Assembly (NCBI GenBank): GCA_947628755.1 | Contig: CANRBC010000010.1 | Span: 1-64,000 of the forward strand | From: an uncultured Clostridia bacterium | GTDB lineage: Bacteria > Bacillota > Clostridia > Lachnospirales > CAG-274 | Reading direction: 5' to 3' | DNA: 64,000 nt | Part shown: positions 1-9,213 of the stretch, in pieces | Numbering within the stretch: the stretch's first letter is position 1 | Layout of the letters: every line of letters starts with the position of its first letter | The notes under the pieces: generated by a model | Databases searched by the model: none | The model's input: only the letters and a program-made list of their open reading frames with translations | What the model was told of the DNA's origin: nothing | Translations under genes and position numbers: made by a program

Positions 1-300
1 TCAATGCGTACCCGCATAGCGGGTAGTTTATTGTTTCGCTCCTTCTCTCGCTCAACTGTCTAAAGACATTAATTAAAAGGGCTGCCGCATTATGACTTTT
101 TACCGGTAAGTCATAACGCGGCAGCTCCTTTTGAGTTGCGAAGAGGCGGATTTGAGCCGCCACAGCATTTGGTTATGGTATTGATTCTTTTTTCGGCGGT
201 TTTTATGCGCCATAAATTCAATTGCCTATTAAGCGAGTTCCGATATTGATATTTTTACCTACGCTGCCATATTACCGCATAGGGTATAATGTCTGCATTA
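1..300. other. intergenic 3' flank
   Basis: No convincing gene is visible. It holds a short palindrome at 10-24 (ACCCGC-ATA-GCGGGT), the dispersed operon-end hairpin at 79-127, and a GGCGG/CCGCC inverted repeat near 145-161. The palindrome at the very edge could be the end of a feature outside the window. Confidence 0.5.
79..127. repeat. dispersed operon-end hairpin, copy 1
   Basis: The arms GCTGCCGCATTATGAC and GTCATAACGCGGCAGC form a long stem around a short loop. The same hairpin recurs at 43319, 53868 and 59124, always just past the end of a gene or operon. Here it follows the minus-strand operon ending at 301, so it probably acts as a terminator or mRNA 3' stabiliser. The repetition is seen directly; the function is inferred. 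Confidence 0.75.
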
Positions 301-1722
301 TCAATAGGTATTTGTCCTTACTCTTTCGATACAGGCATTCAGCTCCGCCGGGCTAAGAGGCTGTATGGTTTCGCTGAAACCATAATATCCGCCGTTGTTT
401 GAAAGATATTTTGACGCTATGCTGTTATACTCCTCGGCAGATATAGCGAATTTTCCAAATTCGTTATATTCATACTTTCCTTCCGGATTAAAAATACTTT
501 CATATTCCTTATAAGTTCCATGAAAATCTTTTGATACGATACCCGCAGCAGCATTAAGGGACTTTCCCGTTTTTTCATATATGCAGCTGGTAGTACAATT
601 TTCATCGTCAACTACACTGTTTTCACAGACAACAAAATATTTTTTGCCGTTCTTTTCGGACATTCCAAAGGTTGCTTCAGGGCTTATACCGTAAATCAAA
701 CCTATGGGAAATACAACTCCGTCGGATATGGTTAAAATCATAGCAGCCATTGACTTATCCGCATCAAAGCGTTCATCATTGAATTTACATATTAATATCA
801 TTTCTTTTATGCCGTCGCTGTCCATATCAGCAAACCTGACAGATATTAATTCATCGTCACTGCCGTCAGTACCCTCAGAAAAATCTTTCAAACAGTCATA
901 ATATGATGAATAAATAAAATCGCTGTCGCTGTCGATTGCAGGATCATAGGCTCTTACGGTGACTGTTTCGCCGTTTCCGATGTTGTATACAGCCATTGTT
1001 TTCTGCATATCGGGTATTTTATTTGCAGACCATTTCCCGTCGCCGTTTATATGCATGACCTTTCCCGCAAAATAATTGAATTCACTCTCAGTTATGACCG
1101 TTCCGTTATTTTTGTATACATATCTGTATTCCATAGCTTCAGGGTCCGGAACTATTTCCTGTTCCAGCTTATATACGGGAACCATTGACTGACCCTGCTT
1201 TGTGTATACATTACACCAGTTTATAGTCGTTCCCGAGTTGTCATAGGAATCTTTTAGACCGAATACAATAAGGAATTTTCCCCATTCCGTTACGCTTATA
1301 CCACAGTTTAATATGTCATAATAGCTGTATTGTGACGTATCCATATTTATAAGGTCATCAAGATACATTGTATGTACATATCCGTTGTCCGATGTAACAA
1401 TGCCTATATTTTCTGCAGAGATTTTCGTATATGAAGAATTGACAGCAATCATTTCATTCATACCGTCATTGTCCATATCCAGAGCCTCCACCCAGTCAAG
1501 ACCATTATCGTTGTACATATCAATGTCATAGCCGTTATAAAACATAAAAATATCCTTGAAATGGAGATCATACGGAGAATTACAATGACCGATCTCAGCC
1601 AAAAGCGCAGCATACTCTTCTCCTAAAGTGGGAGTGCCGCCCATATCCGCCCTTACAATTTCAGCGCCCATAACAAGGCTTGCGCACAATGTCAGCGCAC
1701 ACAATCTTTTCAATAATTTCAT
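301..1722 (-). CDS. secreted protein with Asp-rich repeat-like motifs
   Basis: This 473-residue protein begins with a classical signal peptide: Lys/Arg start, Leu/Ala-rich core, and probable cleavage after VRA near residue 25. No lipobox is seen. The mature part contains Asp-rich loops (DMDNDGMNEM near 80, DMDSDGIKEM near 300) like the calcium-binding loops of FG-GAP/VCBS-type secreted proteins. I do not recognise a catalytic domain. It is the last gene of a three-gene operon, 19 nt after the membrane protein gene, and is followed by the hairpin at 79-127. Its role is unknown; export and the loop motifs are seen, calcium binding is inferred. Confidence 0.75.
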   Translation of the reverse strand: MKLLKRLCALTLCASLVMGAEIVRADMGGTPTLGEEYAALLAEIGHCNSPYDLHFKDIFMFYNGYDIDMYNDNGLDWVEALDMDNDGMNEMIAVNSSYTKISAENIGIVTSDNGYVHTMYLDDLINMDTSQYSYYDILNCGISVTEWGKFLIVFGLKDSYDNSGTTINWCNVYTKQGQSMVPVYKLEQEIVPDPEAMEYRYVYKNNGTVITESEFNYFAGKVMHINGDGKWSANKIPDMQKTMAVYNIGNGETVTVRAYDPAIDSDSDFIYSSYYDCLKDFSEGTDGSDDELISVRFADMDSDGIKEMILICKFNDERFDADKSMAAMILTISDGVVFPIGLIYGISPEATFGMSEKNGKKYFVVCENSVVDDENCTTSCIYEKTGKSLNAAAGIVSKDFHGTYKEYESIFNPEGKYEYNEFGKFAISAEEYNSIASKYLSNNGGYYGFSETIQPLSPAELNACIERVRTNTY

Positions 1723-1741
1723 AAAAAATACCTTCTTTCTT

Positions 1742-2416
1742 TTATATTTTTATGCTTTTACACATACTGTTTCTTTGGTTGATAAGATCCTTTATATCGG
1801 AGATAGTTCCTTCCGCTATGACCTTATTGTTTACAACCTCGGCAAGAGCCTCCGTCTTTTCAGCAATATTGCTGTCTATGACGCTAAGCTCGGTGTTTTC
1901 CATGGGATTTGCCATTTTTGCCATTTCGTATATGCTGTGTATCTTTGCCCGCACATTTCTGTCCTTAGCCATATTTTCTATTGCGCCAAGTCTGGCGGCA
2001 AGAGAACGCATGGTACCCGTCTTTGTATTTTCATCTCCGGCGACAAGAGCCTCCTTGCCTGTAAATGCAATAATTATGCACACCACGGATACGGCAAGAA
2101 TAATAAGCTGTATAATAAAGCCTGCTTTAAAGCTGCTGCAAAGGAAAACGGCAAATATAATGCCTGCCACAGACGCTGCCGTTATATACACAGCCGTAAC
2201 GTACAGCAGAGGTAGACCAAAGAAATAATGCTTTATGCTTTCCTCACTCAAAAGCAGGATATTTACGCAAAATTCTATTACAAATGCAGCCGTTATAAAA
2301 GCGATAGAGCAGTAAAACAGCTGTGTATACTCCGGAGAAAGCATAAAACATATTGTAAGAATAACCGCCAATACTATAACATTACCTAGAATAAATGCGC
2401 CTTTATTATTATTCAT
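1742..2416 (-). CDS. integral membrane protein, unknown function
   Basis: The 224-residue protein has about four hydrophobic segments in its first 115 residues (near 8-28, 33-55, 66-92 and 95-113). A polar, partly helical tail of about 110 residues follows and is presumably cytoplasmic. No family motif is recognised. It lies 3 nt after the SPFH/zinc-ribbon gene, so the two are co-transcribed and probably translationally coupled, which suggests the soluble SPFH protein and this membrane protein work together. That link is inference from spacing. Confidence 0.7.
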   Translation of the reverse strand: MNNNKGAFILGNVIVLAVILTICFMLSPEYTQLFYCSIAFITAAFVIEFCVNILLLSEESIKHYFFGLPLLYVTAVYITAASVAGIIFAVFLCSSFKAGFIIQLIILAVSVVCIIIAFTGKEALVAGDENTKTGTMRSLAARLGAIENMAKDRNVRAKIHSIYEMAKMANPMENTELSVIDSNIAEKTEALAEVVNNKVIAEGTISDIKDLINQRNSMCKSIKI

Positions 2417-2419
2417 GGG

Positions 2420-3634
2420 CTATTCCTCCTTTTCCGGGTTTTTTCCGCAGTTGATACAGAATTTTCCCTTGGGCGTTTTGTTTTTACAGTTTACGCATAC
2501 TATGCTGTCATCAGTCTCGGTGAGCTTTTGTCCGCAGTTAAAGCAGAATTTTGCCCCCTTTGTATAGGGCTGACCGCATTTGGGACAAGTCAAAGCCGGC
2601 TGCTCCTGAGTATTAAAGGCTCCCGACATAACATTCATATTGTTCTTCATCATATCGCCCACAACACCCATTACGCCAAGACCCGCTCCCAGCTGCATAA
2701 ACTCTCCGGACATACCTGCCGCAGAAGAAGAGCCTGTGTTTTCCACAGCCGACTTAAGTACGTCAAACTGTCTTTCCTGTTGGTATGTATATCCCTCTGT
2801 ACTTCTCTTGAAGGCAAGAGCGTCTGCCTCCAGCTTTATTTTCTGCGCCTCTGTCTGAGCGGCTACCATTTCCGCCTGAGCCTTTGTCTGCGCTCTAAGA
2901 AGCTCAGCCTGTCTTCTCAGCTCAAGCTCGCTCATAAGCAGACCCTTATCCGCCTCAAGAGCCTTAAGTCTTCTGAACTGAGGGTCGTTTTCGGGCATAA
3001 GCACCTTTATTATTCTGAACTGAGGCACATTAAAGCCGTACTCCTCAAAAATATCCTCTATATAAGGCTTTACGCTCTGTGAAAGCACCTTAAGATGACT
3101 TGTAACATTTATTATGGGTATGTTTTTATCAATTATGGTATTCACAAGGGTGTCCGTTACCTCTGAGGCAATAAGACCTCTGAATCTGTCCACCAGCATA
3201 TCTCCCGTAACATCGCTGCCGAGAGCCGCCAGCTTCTCCACAATATATCTTGGCTTGTCGACAGACAGATTTATCTCTCCGTTGCAGCCTATTTCAAATA
3301 CTATACCCGACGTATCCTGATATACTATATTGCCTACTCCCCATTTCATGGAAAGCATTTCGGCATTGTTTACAAAATAGATTTGAGCGTGAAAAACATT
3401 TTTATTCCCCGCTATTTTAGCAAAAAGCCTGTTAAGAAAAGGGATATTTTCCGTTTCCAGAATATGTCTGCCTGCATTCAGTTCTCCCACGCAGGCGCCG
3501 TTCAAATAAAAAAGAGCCGTCTGAGATTCAAACACGGTTATTACAGAGCCTGTTTCAAAGTCCTCTATGGGACTTTTCCATACAACAGCGCTGCTGCTTC
3601 CCTCATATTTTATATCACTTATAAGCCTAGCCAT
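2420..3634 (-). CDS. SPFH-domain protein with C-terminal zinc ribbons
   Basis: The 404-residue protein has an N-terminal SPFH/band-7-like region (about 20-230), an Ala/Gln/Glu-rich helical stretch (about 225-290) typical of oligomerising SPFH proteins, a Gly/Met-rich linker, and two C-terminal zinc ribbons (CPKCG...CFNCG and CVNC...CINCG, about 345-400). The layout matches the bacterial YdjI-like 'virion core protein' family, whose members are linked to membrane organisation and stress. It has no signal peptide or membrane helix, so it is probably a cytoplasmic scaffold. It is first in an operon with a perfect TTGACA-17-TAAAAT promoter 33 nt upstream. Confidence 0.85.
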   Translation of the reverse strand: MARLISDIKYEGSSSAVVWKSPIEDFETGSVITVFESQTALFYLNGACVGELNAGRHILETENIPFLNRLFAKIAGNKNVFHAQIYFVNNAEMLSMKWGVGNIVYQDTSGIVFEIGCNGEINLSVDKPRYIVEKLAALGSDVTGDMLVDRFRGLIASEVTDTLVNTIIDKNIPIINVTSHLKVLSQSVKPYIEDIFEEYGFNVPQFRIIKVLMPENDPQFRRLKALEADKGLLMSELELRRQAELLRAQTKAQAEMVAAQTEAQKIKLEADALAFKRSTEGYTYQQERQFDVLKSAVENTGSSSAAGMSGEFMQLGAGLGVMGVVGDMMKNNMNVMSGAFNTQEQPALTCPKCGQPYTKGAKFCFNCGQKLTETDDSIVCVNCKNKTPKGKFCINCGKNPEKEE

Positions 3635-3666
3635 TATATACCTCCTCGACTTTTTTATACATATTA

Positions 3667-3695
3667 ATTTTACAAAATTCCCTTTGCAATGTCAA
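3667..3695 (-). promoter_or_regulatory. sigma-A promoter of the SPFH operon
   Basis: On the minus strand, TTGACA (3695-3690), a 17-nt spacer and TAAAAT (3672-3667) precede the SPFH gene start at 3634. Confidence 0.8.
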
Positions 3696-3806
3696 CAACT
3701 ATAATTATTTTTTTCTGTTAATTATTGTTATTTGTAAAATAAGGGTTTATTGATTAATATAATTATGATGGGTTATTAGCAGTTATAGATTGGAGAGTGA
3801 TGCCGT

Positions 3807-4133
3807 GTGTCAGATACAGCCTTGAGATTAGGTAAACGAATACGAAGCCTTCGGGTCTCAGAAAAAATAAGTCAAGAGGAGCTTGCCTTTAAAGCAGGCA
3901 TAAGTACGACCTACCTCGGACAGATAGAGCGCGCCGAAAAATCCCCTACCGTCGAAATGCTTGAAAAAATTTCAAAAGCCCTTGATATATCACTGTATGA
4001 GCTATTTTCCTTTGACGAAAGCATATCTGCGTCAATAGGCAAGATAAACGCTCAGCTTTCACCAATGTCCGATAAGGAGCTTTCCGAAGTTCTGAAGGTA
4101 ATAAAAAATATAAAGGCATTCAAATCAATATAA
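3807..4133 (+). CDS. XRE-family transcriptional regulator
   Basis: The 108-residue protein has a Cro/C1-type helix-turn-helix (about 8-62): LGKRIRSLRVSEKISQEELA, then a recognition helix around STTYLGQIERAEKSPT. A short helical tail follows. It starts at GTG with GGAG 11 nt upstream; an ATG at 3800 is in another frame. It sits between two minus-strand units, the SPFH operon (divergent) and the TIR operon (convergent), so it may regulate either. Close relatives resemble SinR/prophage-type repressors. The target is not shown by the sequence. Confidence 0.9.
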   Translation: MSDTALRLGKRIRSLRVSEKISQEELAFKAGISTTYLGQIERAEKSPTVEMLEKISKALDISLYELFSFDESISASIGKINAQLSPMSDKELSEVLKVIKNIKAFKSI

Positions 4134-4140
4134 TACAAAA

Positions 4141-4180
4141 AGACATCTCCGCTTATATAATAGCAGAAATGTCTTTTTTT
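4141..4180. terminator. bidirectional terminator between XRE and TIR genes
   Basis: The stem AGACATCTCCGCT/AGCAGAAATGTCT is followed by T7 on the plus strand and by a T-run on the minus strand. It can end both the regulator gene (ends 4133) and the convergent TIR operon (ends 4215). Confidence 0.8.
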
Positions 4181-4204
4181 GTACTATGCTGACGGCATAA
4201 TACG
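4181..4204. repeat. 24-bp direct repeat flanking TIR operon, left copy
   Basis: GTACTATGCTGACGGCATAA plus TACG occurs here and at 9337-9360 with a single mismatch, in the same orientation. The two copies bracket the whole tandem TIR operon. Each contains a small TATGC/GCATA palindrome. Confidence 0.7.
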
Positions 4205-4214
4205 GATAATTAAT

Positions 4215-6941
4215 TTATCTGTTCTGTATGCCGCTTGTATCATATATACCATATTCTCTCAGATAGCTTGGAGAGAAACCATAATTGCTTATAGGGTCAA
4301 CATCTGTACCGCTCATATATTCACTAATACTTATTCTGCCGCCGTTGTATTTCATACTGTATATGGTATATGTTGCCAAACCGCCCATTTCAAAATACAC
4401 TTTTCCGTCATTATCGTTTACAAAAGGCTCAAAACCGTAGCCATAGAATGAATTATTATATAATTCAGATACTGAACCCCCGCTGTAAGTCAATATTATA
4501 AACTTATTATCTGCGACATCGCTTTCCGGCGCAATCTTTACCAAACTTATCATAAGTTCCGGAATGGCATTCCCCACTATGTTGCCTATATAGTAGGAGG
4601 CACTTGATAAATTATTCCCGTCTATATTGTTCAGATAGTCTATATATGCCTGCTTATAGCCTGCCGCATCTATCTGATATGCACACTGAGCCGCCATACT
4701 TGAGGAATCCTTGTAATCTCCCAGATTCAGAAAGGCTGTCTTAGCCTCGGCATAGCTGCCATTATTATAAAGGGACATAGCCTTGTCATAAGCGTCTTTA
4801 TTGCCTATGCCTGTTACTCTTTCCTTGGAATCCTTATAATCTCCCAGCTCTCTGAAAGCGTTTAAGGCGCCTGCCGTATCTCCCTTATCCAAAAGAGCAA
4901 CGGCATTTTTGTACTTTACCTCTTTTTTGGCATTTTCACAGGTCTTTACCTGAACGGCAGAGTCCTTATAATTTCCCAGAGCGTCAAATGTGCTTCTTGC
5001 CTCCTCGTAATTGCCTGCCTTGAATAACTCAAAGCCCTTCTTGTAATTTGCCTCCTTTATCTGAGTTGAGCATTGCTCAGCCAAGGCGGCGGAATCCTTG
5101 AAATCCCCCAGCTTCTGAAAAGTGGTCAGCGCCTCGGAATAATTCTGCTCGGACATAAGCTTTGCCGCCTTATTGTAGTTCATATAAGGAATCGCCTTGT
5201 ATACGCCTATGCAGCCTGCCGCTACTATGACCACAGCGACTGCTGCGGCAAGCTTTTTAATAAGAGCCTTCCTTTTATTGTTATCGATTATTGTCTTTGC
5301 CTTGGCAGCGCATTCTTCAGCTTTGGAAACGCAATCCTTATAATTGCCCATAGCCCTCAAGGACTGTTCTATATCCAATAATTCCATTTCCGACTGAGAG
5401 GCATCCATTTGCTGCAGAAGGCTCTGATACTTAGCTTCCGTTATGCCCTCATTACACTTTACTATGTATTCGGCGCAATCCTTATAATCGCCCAGCCTTA
5501 CAAAGTATTCCTTTGCCTTTTCATACTCCTTGGATATAAACAGATTCTTGCCTGCTGAGTATGTATCCGTCTTTTCCTTCTCATTGAGTTCATCTATTTT
5601 ATTGCCGCATTGTGCAGCTCTTTCATCGGCGTCCTTATAACCCTTGATTGCCTCAAACATTTTCCTTGCCTTGTTATAGTCTATAACATCTACGGAGTTC
5701 TCCTGCTGAGCGCACGCCTTTTTGTAGCTCTGCATATTCACTATATCTTCTATCCTGTCTCTGAACTCGCCTTCGGCAAATCTGAGAGCCTTCTTATAAT
5801 TGGTATCGTCGCCAAGAGGCTCTGCCATATTTTCAAGCTCATCCATATCCTTGAGTCTGTGTTCCACAAGGAACTTGCCTATATAAGCGGGAGCGTATTG
5901 GGGGTCTGAATCAAGCACCTTTTCATAATATATGTTTGCCTTATCCCACATACCGTCTTCCACAAATATTTTCGCCCTGTCCATAAGACCGGTTATGGCA
6001 TTTTGCCCTCCTTTGGATACAGACGATGTTTTTTCGGGATTTTTATCCTTCTTCATCATCTTTTCAAGACCGTCTATAAGATCCTCCATAAAGCCTACTC
6101 TGTATTTGTCAAAGGCTTGGAAGTCCACAAGCTCGTTGGGCAAATCGTATGCGCTCATCTGTGAGCCGTCGTATATGGGTATTATTTTCTTATTCTTGTT
6201 TTCAGCCATCATTCTGCGGAAACGACTCCACTCGTTCTTTACCCATACCGCATTGAAAAATTCAGGCTTTGAGCCGTATACCAGCATTATCTTTGCAGAG
6301 CTGAGAGCCGCGAATATAAGGGGCTCGTATTCGCTGCCCAGTTTGTTCTGAAGAGTTTTACGCGCAAAAAACACCTTATAGCCCTTTGACGTGAGGCGAT
6401 TGTATATCTCCTGGGCATCTACGCTGTCTCTTGTCCTCTGTCCCTGCTCGTCGCCCTCTTTATAGCATATAAATATGTCGTAGGGCTTTTCGTTTGCCGC
6501 TATTGACTTTATCTTTTTCTGTATCTCGTCTATTTTCTTAGCCTCGTCTTCATATATGTATCTGACTGCGCCAAGGGCGTTGTCTATTGCCGCCTTGTAG
6601 TCGGGATCGTCAAGTATGGAATTGAACATGGTTCTGTGACAGGTAGGCTTTTTGCTGCCGTCAACGTCATCCACATACTCTATACCGTATTTGCAAAGCA
6701 CAAGTCCCCAATACGCCTCGCTGTCCTCGTCGTTTTCCTTAACTATTTCCTCAAAGAGAGCCATTGCCTTGTCAAACTCATTGGCTCGTCTGAGATAATT
6801 TGCTCTGTTCAGCTTTGAGCTGTTTGTTTCGGACTTGGGAATTACGGTGACCGTGCCACAGGATTCACATTTTCCCGTTATTCCGTCCTTATCGGGAACT
6901 ATTGTGCCGCCGCATATTTTACATTCCAATGATGAACTCAT
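4215..6941 (-). CDS. zinc-ribbon/TIR/TPR-repeat single-span membrane protein
   Basis: Predicted 908 residues from the ATG at 6941, which has AGAGGTGG 5 nt upstream (an in-frame GTG at 6950 is less likely). Order: zinc ribbon (CKIC...CESC, about 7-28); helical TPR-like unit; TIR domain (about 153-270) with the invariant-type Glu in VWVKNEW near residue 237, the position of the NADase Glu in TIR enzymes; TPR-like 'YKDS...C' repeats; one membrane helix after a Lys/Arg-rich stretch (about 555-580); at least five more repeats; and a unique C-terminal domain. Topology should be TIR inside, repeats outside. It is the second gene of an operon, 12 nt behind its paralogue. Whether it hydrolyses NAD+ is untested inference. 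Confidence 0.88.
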   Translation of the reverse strand: MSSSLECKICGGTIVPDKDGITGKCESCGTVTVIPKSETNSSKLNRANYLRRANEFDKAMALFEEIVKENDEDSEAYWGLVLCKYGIEYVDDVDGSKKPTCHRTMFNSILDDPDYKAAIDNALGAVRYIYEDEAKKIDEIQKKIKSIAANEKPYDIFICYKEGDEQGQRTRDSVDAQEIYNRLTSKGYKVFFARKTLQNKLGSEYEPLIFAALSSAKIMLVYGSKPEFFNAVWVKNEWSRFRRMMAENKNKKIIPIYDGSQMSAYDLPNELVDFQAFDKYRVGFMEDLIDGLEKMMKKDKNPEKTSSVSKGGQNAITGLMDRAKIFVEDGMWDKANIYYEKVLDSDPQYAPAYIGKFLVEHRLKDMDELENMAEPLGDDTNYKKALRFAEGEFRDRIEDIVNMQSYKKACAQQENSVDVIDYNKARKMFEAIKGYKDADERAAQCGNKIDELNEKEKTDTYSAGKNLFISKEYEKAKEYFVRLGDYKDCAEYIVKCNEGITEAKYQSLLQQMDASQSEMELLDIEQSLRAMGNYKDCVSKAEECAAKAKTIIDNNKRKALIKKLAAAVAVVIVAAGCIGVYKAIPYMNYNKAAKLMSEQNYSEALTTFQKLGDFKDSAALAEQCSTQIKEANYKKGFELFKAGNYEEARSTFDALGNYKDSAVQVKTCENAKKEVKYKNAVALLDKGDTAGALNAFRELGDYKDSKERVTGIGNKDAYDKAMSLYNNGSYAEAKTAFLNLGDYKDSSSMAAQCAYQIDAAGYKQAYIDYLNNIDGNNLSSASYYIGNIVGNAIPELMISLVKIAPESDVADNKFIILTYSGGSVSELYNNSFYGYGFEPFVNDNDGKVYFEMGGLATYTIYSMKYNGGRISISEYMSGTDVDPISNYGFSPSYLREYGIYDTSGIQNR

Positions 6942-6953
6942 ATTTACCACCTC

Positions 6954-9089
6954 TTATTTTTTCTTTTTTGCATTTTCACATACGGGTATCTGAGCGGAGG
7001 CGTCCTTATAATCTCCAAGAGCCTCAAATACCTTTTTCGCTTTATTGTATTTACCTTCTTCAAACAGCTGAAAGCCTTGTCTGTATCTTGCCTCCCTGCA
7101 CACATCTATTTGCTTGGGAGCGTCCTTATATTCTCCGATTTTTTCAAACAATGCCTGAGCCTCCTCGTATTTGCCCTCGGCAAAAAGGGGAAATGCCTGA
7201 GCATACATACCTTCTTGGCACACGCTTAAAATATTGGATCTATTGGCTATATCATAGTTCAGGGCTATATCATAGGCTTTCTCATATTTTTCATACTCTA
7301 TATAGTAATTTACCATATTTGCCATATTTGCCGGACTTTTTAACACGGCAAATATTATTATTATTAAAATAACTCCGGCAATAGCCGATGCGACTATTGC
7401 TTTTTTTCTCTTTATTCTCTTCTCATTGTTTTCCAGCTCTTCTATTTTTTTATAACATTTCTCTATCATTTCACGGGAATTTTTATAATTGCCGAATTCC
7501 TTTAATCTCTCTGCAAACTCCCTGTACTCCTCTTTTATATGATATGAATTTACTGAATCTACAAGCTGAGAATATTTGCTTTCCTTTATGCCTTCATCGC
7601 ATCTTTTTATATATTCTGCGCTGTCCTTATAGTCTTCAAGAGCGGCAAACTGTTTTTTTGCCAATTCAAAGGAATTTCTGCTGAAATTTATAACAGCGTT
7701 GTTATATTCCTTGTATTTTTCATTTTCATAATATTCCTCTATTTTTCTGTCGCACTCGGCAATCTTTTCCTCAGAAGCCTTAAAGCCCTTAAACTCCTGA
7801 AAAATCTCCTTTAATTGTCTGAGCTTGTATACATCGCTTGTATACGCAAGATTATCACAGGCTCTGTTGTATTTGGGGCACATGGATATGTATACAAGCC
7901 TGTCAAAAAGCTCGTTGTCGGCAAATTGAAGAGCCTTCTTGTAATTGTCGTTATCCTCAAGTTGACTTTCGGGAGTCAGCGTCTCAAGCTCGTCAATGCT
8001 TTTTAATTTGTAATTGACAAGGAGCTTGCCTATATAGGCTGCTGAAAGCCTGGGGTTTTTGTCCAGCACCTTTTCATAATACTCGTCGGCTTTGTCCCAC
8101 ATATTATCCTCAAGAAACAACTCCGCCCTGTCCATAAGTCCTTTTGTGCCATCGTCGGCAGCCGCCGTATATACAGGTCTTTCCGGAGCCTTGTTCTTTT
8201 TCATCATCTTTTCAAGACCGTCTATAAGATCCTCCATAAAGCCTACTCTGTATTTGTCAAAGGCTTGGAAGTCCACAAGCTCGTTGGGCAAATCGTATGC
8301 GCTCATCTGTGAGCCGTCGTATATGGGTATTATTTTCTTATCCTTGTTTTCAGCCATCATTCTGCGGAAACGACTCCACTCGTTCTTTACCCATACTGCA
8401 TCGAAAAACTCGGGCTTTGAGCCGTATACCAGCATTATTTTTGCAGAGCTGAGAGCCGCGAATATAAGAGGCTCGTATTCACTGCCCAGTTTGTTCTGAA
8501 GAGTTTTACGCGCAAAGAACACCTTGTAGCCCTTTGACGTAAGGCGGTTGTATATCTCCTGGGCATCTACGCTGTCTCTTGTCCTCTGTCCCTGCTCGTC
8601 ACTTTCTTTATAGCATATAAATATATCATAGGGCTTTTCATTTGCCGCTATTGACTTTATCTTTTTCTGTATCTCGTCTATTATCTTAGCCTCGTCTTCA
8701 TATATGTATCTGACTGCGCCAAGGGCGTTGTCTATTGCCGCCTTGTAGTCGGGATCGTCAAGTATGGAATTGAACATGGTTCTGTGACAGGTAGGCTTTT
8801 TGCTGCCGTCAACGTCATCCACATACTCTATACCGTATTTGCAAAGCACAAGTCCCCAATACGCCTCGCTGTCCTCGTCGTTTTCCTTAACTATTTCCTC
8901 AAAGAGAGCCATTGCCTTGTCAAACTCATTGGCTCGTCTGAGATAATTTGCTCTGTTCAGCTTTGAGCTGTTTGTTTCGGACTTGGGAATTACGGTGACC
9001 GTACCACAGGATTCGCATTTTCCCGTTATTCCGTTCTTATCAGGAACTATTATGCCGCCGCATATTTTACACTCAAGCGTACTGCTCAT
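6954..9089 (-). CDS. zinc-ribbon/TIR/TPR-repeat membrane protein, paralogue
   Basis: Predicted 711 residues from the ATG at 9089, chosen because it aligns with the paralogue's start and has GGGGGTG upstream; GTG at 9104 is the longer option. Residues 1 to about 300 (zinc ribbon, helical unit, TIR with the same VWVKNEW Glu) differ from the downstream paralogue at only about eight positions, including near-identical DNA. The repeat regions beyond it are clearly diverged. A membrane helix after KRIKRKK lies near 565-590, followed by four outside repeats. Identical cytoplasmic signalling halves with different outer halves suggest one output with two inputs. Confidence 0.88.
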   Translation of the reverse strand: MSSTLECKICGGIIVPDKNGITGKCESCGTVTVIPKSETNSSKLNRANYLRRANEFDKAMALFEEIVKENDEDSEAYWGLVLCKYGIEYVDDVDGSKKPTCHRTMFNSILDDPDYKAAIDNALGAVRYIYEDEAKIIDEIQKKIKSIAANEKPYDIFICYKESDEQGQRTRDSVDAQEIYNRLTSKGYKVFFARKTLQNKLGSEYEPLIFAALSSAKIMLVYGSKPEFFDAVWVKNEWSRFRRMMAENKDKKIIPIYDGSQMSAYDLPNELVDFQAFDKYRVGFMEDLIDGLEKMMKKNKAPERPVYTAAADDGTKGLMDRAELFLEDNMWDKADEYYEKVLDKNPRLSAAYIGKLLVNYKLKSIDELETLTPESQLEDNDNYKKALQFADNELFDRLVYISMCPKYNRACDNLAYTSDVYKLRQLKEIFQEFKGFKASEEKIAECDRKIEEYYENEKYKEYNNAVINFSRNSFELAKKQFAALEDYKDSAEYIKRCDEGIKESKYSQLVDSVNSYHIKEEYREFAERLKEFGNYKNSREMIEKCYKKIEELENNEKRIKRKKAIVASAIAGVILIIIIFAVLKSPANMANMVNYYIEYEKYEKAYDIALNYDIANRSNILSVCQEGMYAQAFPLFAEGKYEEAQALFEKIGEYKDAPKQIDVCREARYRQGFQLFEEGKYNKAKKVFEALGDYKDASAQIPVCENAKKKK

Positions 9090-9116
9090 AATTAACACCC
9101 CCACTAATGTGTCGGT

Positions 9117-9169
9117 AACTTATCTTCGGCGCAATTAAAGCAAGCTTTATTTGCCCCTTCAGATAAGTT
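9117..9169 (-). promoter_or_regulatory. stem-loop leader of TIR operon
   Basis: AACTTATCT (9117-9125) pairs with AGATAAGTT (9161-9169), and the stem can extend inward through GC...AAAGC/GCTTT. It fills most of the leader between the promoter at 9185-9213 and the start at 9089. It lacks a following T-run, so it is more likely a stability or translation element than a terminator. Confidence 0.5.
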
Positions 9170-9184
9170 TGTATGCCTTATTTA

Positions 9185-9213
9185 ATATTACAATATTACC
9201 CAAAAAATGTCAA
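9185..9213 (-). promoter_or_regulatory. sigma-A promoter of TIR operon
   Basis: On the minus strand a perfect TTGACA (9213-9208), a 17-nt spacer and TAATAT (9190-9185) are seen about 95 nt upstream of the TIR start. Confidence 0.82.

Noticed and set aside
1..30. IS200/IS605 end
   Set aside because: The palindrome at 10-24 resembles such ends, but no transposase or guide sequence is in the window to support it.
130..260. 37-codon minus-strand ORF (MAHKNRRKK...) near the window start
   Set aside because: No ribosome site, and it runs through the dispersed hairpin, so it is probably chance.
4215..9089. Thoeris-type defence system
   Set aside because: TIR proteins are present, but no ThsA-like NADase/SLOG partner is nearby, and the zinc ribbon, membrane span and repeats do not fit ThsB.
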